This document shows positions 35,210-42,745 of a stretch of 64,000 nt of DNA, piece after piece. Location of the stretch: the NCBI GenBank assembly GCA_040757575.1, contig JBFLXA010000005.1, positions 1-64,000 of the forward strand, read 5' to 3'. The position numbers and the translations under genes were made by a program. Numbering within the stretch: position 1 is the first letter of the stretch; the number at the start of each line of letters is the position of its first letter. The notes under the pieces are model-generated. The model had not been told where the DNA came from. It saw only the letters and a list, made by a program, of their open reading frames with translations, and searched no databases. Origin of the DNA: PFJX01 sp040757575 (lineage in GTDB: Bacteria; Pseudomonadota; Gammaproteobacteria; Burkholderiales; Thiobacillaceae).

Positions 35210-35787
35210 GAGGCATCGGACGTCCCGAACGGCATATCTGGCACGGTTCTGCCGCAGACCACTACGGGCTTGGACTTATCGCCCTCCACTGGCTGACCCT
35301 GGCGCTCATCGCCACGGCCTTTGCCCTGGGCCTGTGGCTCGCCGACATGCCTTTGTCGCCCTTGAAACTGAAGTTATATGCCTGGCACAAGTGGATTGGC
35401 CTGTTGGTGCTGGCCCTGTTGCCCCTGCGTCTCTGGTTGCGCGTACGGGACCGTCTGGACCGGCTTCAGGAACTTGAACCCTGGGAAGCCCGTCTGTCAG
35501 CACTGGTACATGGGTTGATCTACCTGCTCATGGTCCTGGTGCCCCTGCTGGGCTGGTTGCACAGTTCGGCAGCGGGGTTTTCCGTGGTGTGGTTCGGCGT
35601 GCTGCCCCTGCCTGACCTGGTGGACAAGCAGCCGGAATTGGCAAAGGTGCTCAAGGCCATGCATGAGTCGGCAGTGTATTTCCTGGCTGGGATCGTGGTG
35701 ATTCACGCACTGGCGGCCCTCTACCATCATCACATCCAGCGGGATCAGGTGCTGAGGCGCATGATTCCCTGGCTGAGGGCGCCATGA
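35206..35787 (+). CDS. cytochrome b561-family protein
   Basis: This four-helix di-heme membrane protein (193 aa) has likely heme His ligands in LIALHWLTL (helix 1), KLYAWHKWIGL (helix 2), SALVHGLIYLL (helix 3) and MHESAVYFLAGIVVIHALAALYHHH (helix 4). It probably oxidises quinol and passes electrons to a periplasmic partner. A yceI gene follows with a four-base overlap, the same pairing as E. coli yceJ–yceI, which supports a joint function. Confidence 0.9.
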   Translation: MRGIGRPERHIWHGSAADHYGLGLIALHWLTLALIATAFALGLWLADMPLSPLKLKLYAWHKWIGLLVLALLPLRLWLRVRDRLDRLQELEPWEARLSALVHGLIYLLMVLVPLLGWLHSSAAGFSVVWFGVLPLPDLVDKQPELAKVLKAMHESAVYFLAGIVVIHALAALYHHHIQRDQVLRRMIPWLRAP

Positions 35788-36350
35788 TGCGGGTGTTCAT
35801 GTCTCGATCTTTCATCATGCTTTGGCTACTGGCCTTGGCCCCTCTGGCTGTGGCCGCCCCCCGGGACTGGCAGGTGGATTACCCCCGCAGCCAGATCCGC
35901 TTCGTGATCCAGCAGATGAATGTGCCGGTAGAGGGAGGCGTGAAGCGATTTTCCGCCACGGCCAGATTTGATCCGGTAAAGCCCGAAACCGGGGTATTCC
36001 GGGTGGAACTGGACATGGCTAGTGTGGATACAGGATCCCCTGACGGCGACGGCGAGGCCCAGCGGCCCCTGTGGTTCGACGTGGGCCGGCATCCCCGGGC
36101 GGTCTTTGTCAGTCGTGCTGTGAAAAAACAGCCGGACGGTCGGTATATGGCCTCCGGTGACCTGACCATCAAGGGCCGTACCAGAGCGGTGAACGTGCCC
36201 TTCACCCTGGTCCGTCATAGCGGGGAGTCCTGGTTGGCCGAAGGCCGCCTGCCGGTCAGCCGGGCAGATTTCGGCATCGGGGGAGGCGACTGGAACGACG
36301 TGGTAGCAGATCGGGCCGAAGCCCGGTTCCGAATCTGGCTTAAACCCTGA
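35784..36350 (+). CDS. YceI-family periplasmic protein (first copy)
   Basis: The protein (188 aa) has a signal peptide (about 1–24, ending LAVAA). A lipocalin-like YceI fold follows: DWQVDYPRSQIRFVIQQMNVPVEGGVKRF, VRNV-like VELDMASVDTGS, LWFDVGRHPRAVFVSRAV, LTIKGRTRAVNVPFTL and a C-terminal VSRADFGIGGGDWNDV. YceI proteins bind polyisoprenoids such as quinones in the periplasm. It is coupled to cytochrome b561 by overlap. Confidence 0.9.
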   Translation: MMRVFMSRSFIMLWLLALAPLAVAAPRDWQVDYPRSQIRFVIQQMNVPVEGGVKRFSATARFDPVKPETGVFRVELDMASVDTGSPDGDGEAQRPLWFDVGRHPRAVFVSRAVKKQPDGRYMASGDLTIKGRTRAVNVPFTLVRHSGESWLAEGRLPVSRADFGIGGGDWNDVVADRAEARFRIWLKP

Positions 36351-36363
36351 GACGAAGGAGACG

Positions 36364-36951
36364 ATGATGCGTCCGGTTGCTCTGCGTGCCTTGACGATTT
36401 GGGCTCTGGCGCCGATTTTGGCGCTACCGATCCGTGCGGGGGCGGTGGAAAGCTTCACCCTGGACCCCACCCACACTTTCCCCAGCTTCGAGATTCGCCA
36501 CCAAGGCATTTCCACCATGCGCGGCAAGTTCAATCGTACCCGGGGAAAGGTGGTCCTGGACCCGGAGGGCAAGTCCAACCTCATAGACGTGACCGTGGAT
36601 GCTGCTTCAGTAGATACCGGCCTGGACGACCTGAACCAGAAATTGCGAGGTGGGGCGTTTTTCAACGTGGGCCGCTATCCGGATGTCCGGTTCGTGGCCA
36701 CCCAGGTGACTTATCGGGATGGTGCGCCGGTGTCTGCCGAGGGGCAACTTACCCTGCTGGGGCGCACCAATCCGGTCAGCCTGGAAATACGCGATTACGC
36801 CTGTACCCTGCAATTCCTCACCCGTCGGCCCATGTGCGGCGCAGACGTGCATACCGTCATCAAACGCTCGGATTACGGCATGTCATTCGGTCTGCCGCTG
36901 ATCGGCGACGAGGTCCGGCTTGCCATCGAAGTGGAAGGTTTCAAGGATTAG
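36364..36951 (+). CDS. YceI-family periplasmic protein (second copy)
   Basis: A second YceI (195 aa) has signal peptide MMRPVALRALTIWALAPILALPIRAGA. The family blocks are FTLDPTHTFPSFEIRHQGISTMRGKF, DVTVDAASVDTGLDDLNQKLRGGAFFNVGRYP, LTLLGRTNPVSLEIRDYAC and RSDYGMSFGLPLIGDEVRL. It contains two Cys (near 143 and 154: DYACTLQF, RPMCGAD). ACGAAGGAGACG gives a good ribosome-binding site 14 bp after the first copy. The two are clearly diverged, not a recent duplication. Confidence 0.92.
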   Translation: MMRPVALRALTIWALAPILALPIRAGAVESFTLDPTHTFPSFEIRHQGISTMRGKFNRTRGKVVLDPEGKSNLIDVTVDAASVDTGLDDLNQKLRGGAFFNVGRYPDVRFVATQVTYRDGAPVSAEGQLTLLGRTNPVSLEIRDYACTLQFLTRRPMCGADVHTVIKRSDYGMSFGLPLIGDEVRLAIEVEGFKD

Positions 36952-37047
36952 CTGGCAGCCGCCTCAGGCATATGGACTGACCGAGGCCGCGTAGACCAGG
37001 GTGTTTTGTTCAGCTCTGCTGCAGTTCGGGGCCGTGGCTCCCATCAC

Positions 37048-37308
37048 TCAGTGAGATGCGTGGGAAGCGTCCGAGGCAAAGCGGGTCGTGGGTTCTATGG
37101 GGTTGCCGTTTTCGTCCACGTCACCCACTTCCTCGATGACTTCATGGCAAAGAAAGCGCGCCTTCTTCCCCTCGGCGGCATGTTTGTCCACCAGGGCCTG
37201 GGCTACGGACCTACAGGAGTCCATGTTTTCCATGTGACGAGTGTGGACTACCTGCTCCTTGCCGCTGGCTAGAGCTAGCCAAAGAATCAGCGCAACAGAT
37301 TTCATCAT
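37048..37308 (-). CDS. small predicted secreted protein, 86 aa
   Basis: The N-terminus MMKSVALILWLALASG is a short signal peptide. The mature part has VVHTRHMENMDSCRSVAQALVDKHAAEGKKARFLCHEVIEE, with two Cys that could form a disulfide, and an acidic/His-rich end. I do not recognise a named family. The codon pattern and signal peptide make it a probable gene; the start could be either of two adjacent ATGs. Confidence 0.55.
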   Translation of the reverse strand: MMKSVALILWLALASGKEQVVHTRHMENMDSCRSVAQALVDKHAAEGKKARFLCHEVIEEVGDVDENGNPIEPTTRFASDASHASH

Positions 37309-37504
37309 CGTCCTGGGGTGCGGTTGCAAGCCATTGCATAAGTAAACGCTAATATTATGACCCCCAAAAAGCCGATATGTTCATCTTGTTATGCAGCCTT
37401 TTTTGTCGGACCGGATTGTTTGTTGCACCAATGCCCATCCGGGCTGGCGACAAACTGCCAACCACATGCATAAGACGAGTTAAAAAGGCAGGTGCAGGGG
37501 GATG

Positions 37505-37581
37505 TGGTCGGGGTGAGAGGATTCGAACCTCCGGCCTCTACGTCCCGAACGTAGCGCTCTACCAGGCTAAGCTACACCCCG
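37505..37581 (-). tRNA. tRNA-Pro (CGG)
   Basis: On the minus strand the cloverleaf reads CGGGGTGTAGCTTAGCC…GGTTCGAATCCTCTCACCCCG, and the CCA end is encoded (TGGT at 37505–37508 on the plus strand). The anticodon loop is TTCGGGA, giving anticodon CGG for Pro codon CCG. It lies 22 bp after the end of ispB on the same strand. Confidence 0.95.
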
Positions 37582-37603
37582 ATTATTTGGACGGCTGGCC
37601 GTC

Positions 37604-38572
37604 TCAGAATTTGCGGCTGACCGCAAAGGCTGGCAATTCTAGCAGTGCTTCCTTGTATTGGCTATCCGGCAGGAAGGCGATGGCCTCGCAGGCCAGGTCG
37701 GCTTCTGTCTGGGCCCGGGCGTGGGTGTGATCCAGGGCACCGGTATGCCGTACGATTTCCAGAATGCGCTGGAAGTGGCTGCTGTCGCCCTCCAGAATGG
37801 CCTGACGGATCACTTCGGCCTCATCCGGCTGCCCATGCTTCATGGCAAACAGCAGGGGCAGGGTAGGCTTGCCCTCCGCCAGGTCGTCACCCACGTTCTT
37901 GCCGATCACCTCGGTATCGCCGGAATAGTCCAGCACGTCATCGATGAGCTGGAAGGCCGTGCCCAGATGCATGCCATAACGGCCCAGGGCGCCCTCAGTC
38001 TCCTGGTCCGCGCCTTGCAGGATGGCTCCCAGGCGGCCGGCCGCCTCGAAAAGCTTGGCGGTCTTGTAGCGGATCACCTGGAGATAGGCGGTTTCATCGA
38101 TGTCCGGGTCGTTGCAGTTCATGAGCTGCAACACCTCACCCTCGGCAATGATGTTGGTGGCCTCGGACAGGACTTCCATCACCCGCATGTTCTTCACCGA
38201 CACCATCATCTGGAAGGCGCGGGAATAGAGGAAATCTCCCACCAGCACGCTGGCGGCATTGCCGTACAGGGCGTTGGCGGTTTCATTGCCCCGGCGCAGT
38301 TCGGAGGCGTCCACCACATCGTCATGAAGCAGGGTGGCGGTATGGATGAACTCCACCACGGCGGCCATCTCATGATGGTGGCTGCCCCTATAGCCCATGG
38401 CCTGGGCCGCCAGCACCACCAGGGCGGGTCGTAGCCGCTTTCCACCACTGTGGATGATGTATTCCGAAACCTGTCTGACCAGGGCGACCTCGGAATGCAG
38501 GCGCGCGCGGATGACCCGATCCACCTCGGCCATATCCGGCTGAAGGAGGGTTTGAAAGCGGGGTTGAGTCAA
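37604..38572 (-). CDS. ispB: octaprenyl/polyprenyl diphosphate synthase
   Basis: The enzyme makes the ubiquinone side chain by successive isopentenyl diphosphate additions. The first aspartate-rich motif is LLHDDVVDAS (DDxxD 84–88) and the second is LIDDVLDYSGD (211–215). GGKRLRPALV (43–52) binds pyrophosphate, and 322 aa is normal. The start is a TTG (38572) that fits family length; the next ATG would lose 13 residues. It lies between tRNA-Thr and tRNA-Pro, all on the minus strand. Confidence 0.94.
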   Translation of the reverse strand: MTQPRFQTLLQPDMAEVDRVIRARLHSEVALVRQVSEYIIHSGGKRLRPALVVLAAQAMGYRGSHHHEMAAVVEFIHTATLLHDDVVDASELRRGNETANALYGNAASVLVGDFLYSRAFQMMVSVKNMRVMEVLSEATNIIAEGEVLQLMNCNDPDIDETAYLQVIRYKTAKLFEAAGRLGAILQGADQETEGALGRYGMHLGTAFQLIDDVLDYSGDTEVIGKNVGDDLAEGKPTLPLLFAMKHGQPDEAEVIRQAILEGDSSHFQRILEIVRHTGALDHTHARAQTEADLACEAIAFLPDSQYKEALLELPAFAVSRKF

Positions 38573-38597
38573 GATGGGGCGTTGAGCGTTGAATGTG

Positions 38598-38673
<76 letters not shown>

Positions 38674-38687
38674 GATATCGGCGGCGG

Positions 38688-38715
38688 ATTATACCGATAC
38701 CGGACTTAAGGCCAA
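38688..38715 (-). promoter_or_regulatory. probable sigma-70 promoter for tRNA-Thr–ispB
   Basis: On the minus strand TTGGCC (38710–38715) is 16 bp from a perfect TATAAT (38688–38693), which ends 15 bp before the tRNA-Thr 5' end. No other promoter is evident between the tRNA and ispB. Confidence 0.6.
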
Positions 38716-38827
38716 ACCCGATACACAGGCATGCCGGAAAATAATCCTTCAAACTTTCGGGAAGGTGTGGGAAGTGGCGTTGTTGCCCGGTAGCGGTGAG
38801 GGCCTCCCCATGATCGCGGCGGGCAGA

Positions 38828-38856
38828 TTGAAAAATGACACTGCTCCTAGTATATT
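38828..38856 (+). promoter_or_regulatory. probable sigma-70 promoter for the rhodanese gene
   Basis: TTGAAA (38828–38833) and TATATT (38851–38856) are separated by exactly 17 bp. The start codon at 38887 is 31 bp downstream. Confidence 0.7.
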
Positions 38857-38886
38857 AGCCGATCCTAATGTTTAGTGGAGTCTTGG

Positions 38887-39213
38887 ATGTTTGGCATGTA
38901 CAACATCAAGGAAATGGACGTGGATACCCTGGACGCCAGCAAGGAAGGCATCCATCTGATCGACGTGCGTACCGAGGGCGAAGTATCCCGGGGCGTGATC
39001 AGTGGCGCAATCCATATACCCCTGCACCTGTTGCCTTTGCGGGCGGATGAAGTACCTCAGGACAAACCTGTCGTCATCTACTGCAATTCCGGTGCCCGGT
39101 CCGCCCAGGCCTGCGCGTTCATGAACGCCAAAGGCTTCAACAACACGCACAACCTGGCCGGCGGCATCATGGCCTGGGCCCGCTCCGGCAAGCCGTTGAC
39201 CGCCCTTTCCTGA
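38887..39213 (+). CDS. single-domain rhodanese sulfurtransferase
   Basis: The protein (108 aa) has the rhodanese fold with HLIDVRTEGEVSRGVISGAIHIPL and the active-site loop YCNSGARS (catalytic Cys66), closing with NLAGGIMAWARSGKP. It carries sulfane sulfur as a Cys persulfide. GGAG seven bases before the ATG at 38887 sets the start. tusA and a DsrE2 gene follow, a grouping known for sulfur relay in the cytoplasm. Confidence 0.9.
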   Translation: MFGMYNIKEMDVDTLDASKEGIHLIDVRTEGEVSRGVISGAIHIPLHLLPLRADEVPQDKPVVIYCNSGARSAQACAFMNAKGFNNTHNLAGGIMAWARSGKPLTALS

Positions 39214-39232
39214 CCCCGGTCGGCAACTCAAG

Positions 39233-39252
39233 CGAGGGGGGCTACCCCCTCG
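39233..39252. terminator. hairpin after the rhodanese gene
   Basis: CGAGGGGG-GCTA-CCCCCTCG is a perfect 8 bp stem with a 4-base loop. No T-run follows, so it may only partly terminate, or may stabilise the mRNA end. Confidence 0.5.
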
Positions 39253-39259
39253 TGCCTCA

Positions 39260-39288
39260 TTGCAATCTCCCCCTGTGGCGGTTACATT
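39260..39288 (+). promoter_or_regulatory. possible sigma-70 promoter for tusA–dsrE2
   Basis: TTGCAA (39260–39265) and TACATT (39283–39288) are spaced 17 bp, between the upstream hairpin and the tusA start at 39335. With the hairpin it suggests tusA can be transcribed apart from the rhodanese gene. Confidence 0.5.
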
Positions 39289-39334
39289 ACGGCCCGCCTT
39301 TTTAAGCACTTGCTAATTTTTTGAAGGAGCGAAC

Positions 39335-39562
39335 ATGGATTTCGATAAAGAGCTCGACGCCCGCGGTCTGAACTGCCCTCTGCCCATTCTGCGCGCCAAG
39401 AAAACCCTGAATGAACTGACCTCCGGCCAAGTGCTGAAGATCACCTCCACCGATCCGGGTTCCGTCAAGGACTTCGCCGCCTTCGCCAAGCAGACCGGCA
39501 ATGAGCTGCTGTCCTCCAGCGAGGCCGGCAACGAGTACACCTTCTTCATGAAGAAGAAATAA
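39335..39562 (+). CDS. tusA: TusA-family sulfurtransferase
   Basis: The 75-residue protein has the TusA signature NCPLPILRAKKTL with persulfide Cys14 in the CPxP motif, and a C-terminal FFMKKK. TusA passes sulfur from rhodanese or cysteine desulfurase to partner proteins. GAAGGAG precedes the ATG. Its neighbours make it more likely a part of the Rhd–TusA–DsrE2 relay than of tRNA thiolation alone. Confidence 0.93.
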   Translation: MDFDKELDARGLNCPLPILRAKKTLNELTSGQVLKITSTDPGSVKDFAAFAKQTGNELLSSSEAGNEYTFFMKKK

Positions 39563-39613
39563 GCACCTTCCCCTTCGGAAGGCTGAACACACGACAGATT
39601 CGAGAGGCGGAAC

Positions 39614-40126
39614 ATGGACGACCAAAAGAAAATGGCGATCATCGCCACCAAGGGCACCTTGGATTGGGCCTACCCCCCCTTCATCCTGGCCTCCACGGCC
39701 GCGGCCCTGGGTTACGAGACCCAGATCTTCTTCACCTTCTATGGTCTGCAAATGCTCCGCAAGGATCTGTCCGGCCTGAAGGTCAGCCCCCTGGGCAACC
39801 CGGGTATGCCCATGAAGATGCCTTTCGGTCCCAAGTGGTTCAAGGGCATCAACTGGAACATCCCCAATGCCCTGCAATGCATCATCCCCGGCTATGAATC
39901 CGTAGCCACCGCCCTGATGAAGCAGACCATCGCCAACAACGGCGTGGCCACCATCCCCGAACTGCGGGAGCTCTGCCAGGAAGCGGAAGTGAAGTTCATC
40001 GCCTGCCAGATGACCGTGGAACTCTTCGGCTTCGACCACAGCGATTTCATCGACGGCGTGGAATACGGTGGTGCCGCCACCTTCTTCGAGTTCGCCGGCG
40101 AAACGGATATCTGCCTGTTCATCTGA
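39614..40126 (+). CDS. DsrE2-type DsrE/DsrF/DrsH-like protein
   Basis: The protein (170 aa) matches the DsrE2 family of peroxiredoxin-like sulfur carriers: MAIIATKGTLDWAYPPFILASTAAALGYETQIFFTFYGLQML, then NALQCIIPG and KFIACQMTVELFGF with conserved Cys near 89, 121 and 131. It probably accepts persulfide sulfur from the adjacent TusA. GAGAGGCGG precedes the ATG. A strong terminator follows directly, so this ends the unit. Confidence 0.9.
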   Translation: MDDQKKMAIIATKGTLDWAYPPFILASTAAALGYETQIFFTFYGLQMLRKDLSGLKVSPLGNPGMPMKMPFGPKWFKGINWNIPNALQCIIPGYESVATALMKQTIANNGVATIPELRELCQEAEVKFIACQMTVELFGFDHSDFIDGVEYGGAATFFEFAGETDICLFI

Positions 40127-40148
40127 TACGGCAGCGCCGAAGCAAAGC

Positions 40149-40173
40149 AAGCCGCCTTTAGGCGGCTTTTTTT
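40149..40173 (+). terminator. intrinsic terminator after dsrE2
   Basis: AAGCCGCC-TTTA-GGCGGCTT is followed by a run of T to 40173, a canonical rho-independent terminator 22 bp after the stop. Confidence 0.92.
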
Positions 40174-40247
40174 ATGCCTGAGTTTTGAGGAAAGGGCGAG
40201 AAACATCGCCTCGAAACGTCACAGCCAGAACATGCACACCAAGGGGG

Positions 40248-40264
40248 TGTCGAAATATTTTACA
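40248..40264 (+). promoter_or_regulatory. upstream element copy 1 (TGTCGAAATATTTTACA)
   Basis: This 17 bp imperfect dyad matches the copy at 40368 at all but one position. It lies about 207 bp before the sigma-54 -24 box, a distance usual for an enhancer-binding activator site. Confidence 0.7.
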
Positions 40265-40367
40265 CAACATCCAGGGAGGGCTTCCTGTAGCAGCGTGAGG
40301 TATGCCTTGAATAGGCGCAACCAAGGGTGTGGGTGGCTTTTTCTGAAAAGCAAGCGCACAGCGGGGT

Positions 40368-40384
40368 TGTCGAAAAATTTTACA
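40368..40384 (+). promoter_or_regulatory. upstream element copy 2 (TGTCGAAAAATTTTACA)
   Basis: This is the second copy, exactly 120 bp after the first and about 87 bp before the -24 box. Such sites precede PEP-CTERM genes in exosortase-bearing bacteria, where a PrsK/PrsR-type sigma-54 activator system is known. Confidence 0.72.
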
Positions 40385-40470
40385 TATTCGGGGCTGAGTT
40401 GTTGCTATTTTGCATTAGCAAATACTTATGAACCAGTTGTGACAGTGCGTCTAGACTAGAACTTTATTGT

Positions 40471-40486
40471 TGGCATAGATATTGCT
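40471..40486 (+). promoter_or_regulatory. sigma-54 promoter
   Basis: TGGCAT-AGATA-TTGCT matches the -24/-12 consensus TGGCAC-N5-TTGCW except for one base, with correct spacing. Transcription would start near 40497, giving a leader of about 90 nt before the PEP-CTERM start. Confidence 0.85.
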
Positions 40487-40535
40487 TTTAGAGCACGGGT
40501 TGGGATCACGTGCGGTTCCCAATCAATAAAAACCT

Positions 40536-40554
40536 GCCCTGAAAAGGGCTTTTT
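40536..40554 (+). terminator. terminator-like hairpin in the PEP-CTERM leader
   Basis: GCCCT-GAAA-AGGGC followed by TTTTT lies between the sigma-54 promoter and the start codon. A terminator at this place would act as an attenuator. The stem is short (5 bp), so read-through is likely. Confidence 0.55.
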
Positions 40555-40588
40555 CTTGGCCACTATTTTTGGTTTGGAGGAGATCTAT

Positions 40589-41188
40589 ATGAAAATGAAA
40601 TTTCTGGCTGCGGCCCTGCTGGTTGCGGGTTCCATGTCTGCACAGGCTGCCACGATGAATGTGGACATCATGTCCGTATCTGGTGGCAGCTTTAACCTGG
40701 GTGGAAGTCCTGGTACCCCTGGCTCTTGGTCTGTTGCGATTGCGGACCTCACCAGTGGCTATCAGGATTTTGGTTCTGCCTTTACGTTCTTCGGTGGTCC
40801 TGTTTACATGTTCACTAGCGATGGTGGTTCTACCCCGCATGGTGGCTCTGCTGTGGCAGGTGGCCCGGTACCTTCTGCTATGGTGGACGATGTTGCTGGA
40901 ACAATTACTGTTGATCTGTCCGCATGGACGGCGCATTGGAATGGTACCAACTTCAATCAGGGCTCTTCTTCCGTATCCGGTACTTGGAACTCAGTGACCG
41001 GCGCCTATAACATTGGCTGGAGTTCAACTGTAGCTGGTGGCCCTTTCAATGGCCAAACCGGCAACTGGACTCTCCAAGGTGTAGCTACGGTGGCAGCTGT
41101 GCCTGAGCCTGAGTCTTATGCCATGCTGCTGGCTGGTTTGGGGCTGCTGGGCTTGGTTGCGCGTAGTAAGGCTGCCAAGCGGGGCTGA
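40589..41188 (+). CDS. PEP-CTERM sorting-domain exported protein
   Basis: The protein (199 aa) has a signal peptide (about 1–22, SAQA) and a Gly/Ser-rich body. The C-terminal tripartite signal is VPEPESYAMLLAGLGLLGLVARSKAAKRG: the PEP motif, a hydrophobic helix and a basic tail. It is handled by exosortase and released to the surface or matrix; no exosortase gene is in this window. GGAGGAG eight bases upstream fixes the start at 40589. The sigma-54 promoter and paired upstream sites point to control by a dedicated activator, often for floc or exopolysaccharide formation. Confidence 0.9.
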   Translation: MKMKFLAAALLVAGSMSAQAATMNVDIMSVSGGSFNLGGSPGTPGSWSVAIADLTSGYQDFGSAFTFFGGPVYMFTSDGGSTPHGGSAVAGGPVPSAMVDDVAGTITVDLSAWTAHWNGTNFNQGSSSVSGTWNSVTGAYNIGWSSTVAGGPFNGQTGNWTLQGVATVAAVPEPESYAMLLAGLGLLGLVARSKAAKRG

Positions 41189-41210
41189 TATAATCTGCTG
41201 TGCTTTTCAT

Positions 41211-41245
41211 AAAAAAAACCGGTGCAGATGCGCCGGTTTTTTTTT
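41211..41245 (+). terminator. intrinsic terminator after the PEP-CTERM gene
   Basis: AAACCGGTGC-AGAT-GCGCCGGTTT is flanked by an A-run and a T-run, so it can work on both strands. Confidence 0.9.
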
Positions 41246-41318
41246 GTTAAGTTCCGTTAGAATTGCCGGCCACAATGACCCTGCCCCGTGTGGCTTACAT
41301 TCGAGCTGAGGAGACTTC

Positions 41319-42650
41319 ATGTTGTTCAATAGAAACATTCTAGGCCTTGCGGCCGTGGCCAGTATGGCTATGAGTCCTGTTGCATTCGCCACGAACGGTT
41401 ATTTTTTACCGGGCTTCGGCATCCGTTCCATGGGCATGGGAGGGGTGGGTATTGCGTCTGGCGCTGACGCCATTTCTGCGGCAGCCAACCCCGCCAACCT
41501 TTCAAAAGTGGGCAAGCGGATGGATGTAGGAGTAACCATTTTTAACCCTGAGCGGAGCAGTGAAGTCTGGGACGATCCCAGTAACGGCGCCAACCCCTTC
41601 CAGTTCAGTGGGGGGGGGGATAGCAAGCATAGGTTCTTTCCTATGCCCGAATTTGGTATGTCTCGCGTCTACAATTCTGATATCACCTTCGGTTTCGCCG
41701 CTGTGGGTAACGGGGGTATGAACACAACCTATAAGGGTGACAACTTTTTTAATTACAAGCTATTGTCTACCCCCGGCCAGGATACGACAGTTGGGGTCGA
41801 CCTGATTCAGTTGCTTATGCCCTTGAGCGCCTCTTTCAAGGTGAGCGAGACCCAGTCCGTGGGCGCCTCTGTGGTGTTTGCGGTACAGCGCTTCGGAGCA
41901 CGGGGCCTGGGGGCTTTCCCGCTGTTTGACGGTAGTTTTCCGATTACTGCAGATCCGAATCACTTGACCAACAAAGGTTTTGACTGGAGCTATGGTGCGG
42001 GCATGAAGCTTGGTTGGCTGGGGGACTTCTTTGACAAGAAGCTGACCGTGGGCGCCGCCTATGGCACCAAGACCTACATGACCAATTTTGACAAATACAA
42101 GGGCTTGTTTGCTGAGCAGGGTGATTTCGATATCCCCGAAAACTTTGGCATCGGCCTTGCCATCCGTCCTAATGACCAGTTGACTGTTGCCCTTGATGTC
42201 ACTCGCATCATGTACAGCAATGTGGCCTCCGTCGGTAACCCAGGCATGAATGGAGTTCCCGGTATTGGCGGTGTGCCTTCCATCAGCGATGCAACCTATG
42301 AACTGGGTAACGACGAAGGTATGGGCTTCGGGTGGTCTGACCAGACCATCTACAAGCTGGGGGTGGAGTACATGATGAATGACAAGCTCACCCTGCGTGC
42401 CGGTTACAACTATGGCAAGAGTCCGGTAGCTGACGATCAGTTGACCTTCAATACCCTGGCTCCCGCCGTGGTTGAGAAGCACTACTCCGTCGGCTTTACC
42501 TACAAGATGCGTAAAGACCTGGAAATCAGCGGCAATTACATGCACGCGGCTTCCCATACTCAGCAGGCTTGTGGCCAGAACATCGTTGATTGCGTCAAGA
42601 TCGGAATGCATCAGAACTATCTGGGGCTGAGTGCCAGCTGGCTGTATTGA
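41319..42650 (+). CDS. FadL/OmpP1/TodX-type outer-membrane transport protein
   Basis: This outer-membrane beta-barrel (443 aa) has a signal peptide (about 1–25, VAFA). The N-terminal hatch is NGYFLPGFGIRSMGMGGVGIASGADAISAAANPANL, the hallmark of FadL-like long-chain fatty acid and hydrocarbon channels. The C-terminus ends in the barrel-sorting aromatic LSASWLY. GAGGAG precedes the ATG. A strong terminator follows, so it is monocistronic or shares only the next gene by read-through. The substrate is hydrophobic but not specified by the sequence. Confidence 0.92.
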   Translation: MLFNRNILGLAAVASMAMSPVAFATNGYFLPGFGIRSMGMGGVGIASGADAISAAANPANLSKVGKRMDVGVTIFNPERSSEVWDDPSNGANPFQFSGGGDSKHRFFPMPEFGMSRVYNSDITFGFAAVGNGGMNTTYKGDNFFNYKLLSTPGQDTTVGVDLIQLLMPLSASFKVSETQSVGASVVFAVQRFGARGLGAFPLFDGSFPITADPNHLTNKGFDWSYGAGMKLGWLGDFFDKKLTVGAAYGTKTYMTNFDKYKGLFAEQGDFDIPENFGIGLAIRPNDQLTVALDVTRIMYSNVASVGNPGMNGVPGIGGVPSISDATYELGNDEGMGFGWSDQTIYKLGVEYMMNDKLTLRAGYNYGKSPVADDQLTFNTLAPAVVEKHYSVGFTYKMRKDLEISGNYMHAASHTQQACGQNIVDCVKIGMHQNYLGLSASWLY

Positions 42651-42686
42651 TGGCTGTAATGAGGCTGTCTCAAAGCGCTTAGAATT

Positions 42687-42717
42687 CAGGGCCGGAGTCA
42701 TCCGGCCCTGTTTTTTT
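42687..42717 (+). terminator. intrinsic terminator after the FadL-type gene
   Basis: CAGGGCCGGA-GTCA-TCCGGCCCTG forms a perfect 10 bp stem and is followed by seven T. Confidence 0.95.
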
Positions 42718-42745
42718 GTAATTACTCATGCACATGGAGTGTTTC

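Larger units (their letters stand above)
40127..40588. other. regulatory intergenic region before the PEP-CTERM gene
   Basis: This 460 bp stretch has no gene. It contains the dsrE2 terminator, two copies of a 17 bp element (40248 and 40368), a sigma-54 promoter (40471–40486) and a terminator-like leader hairpin (40536–40554). Confidence 0.8.
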
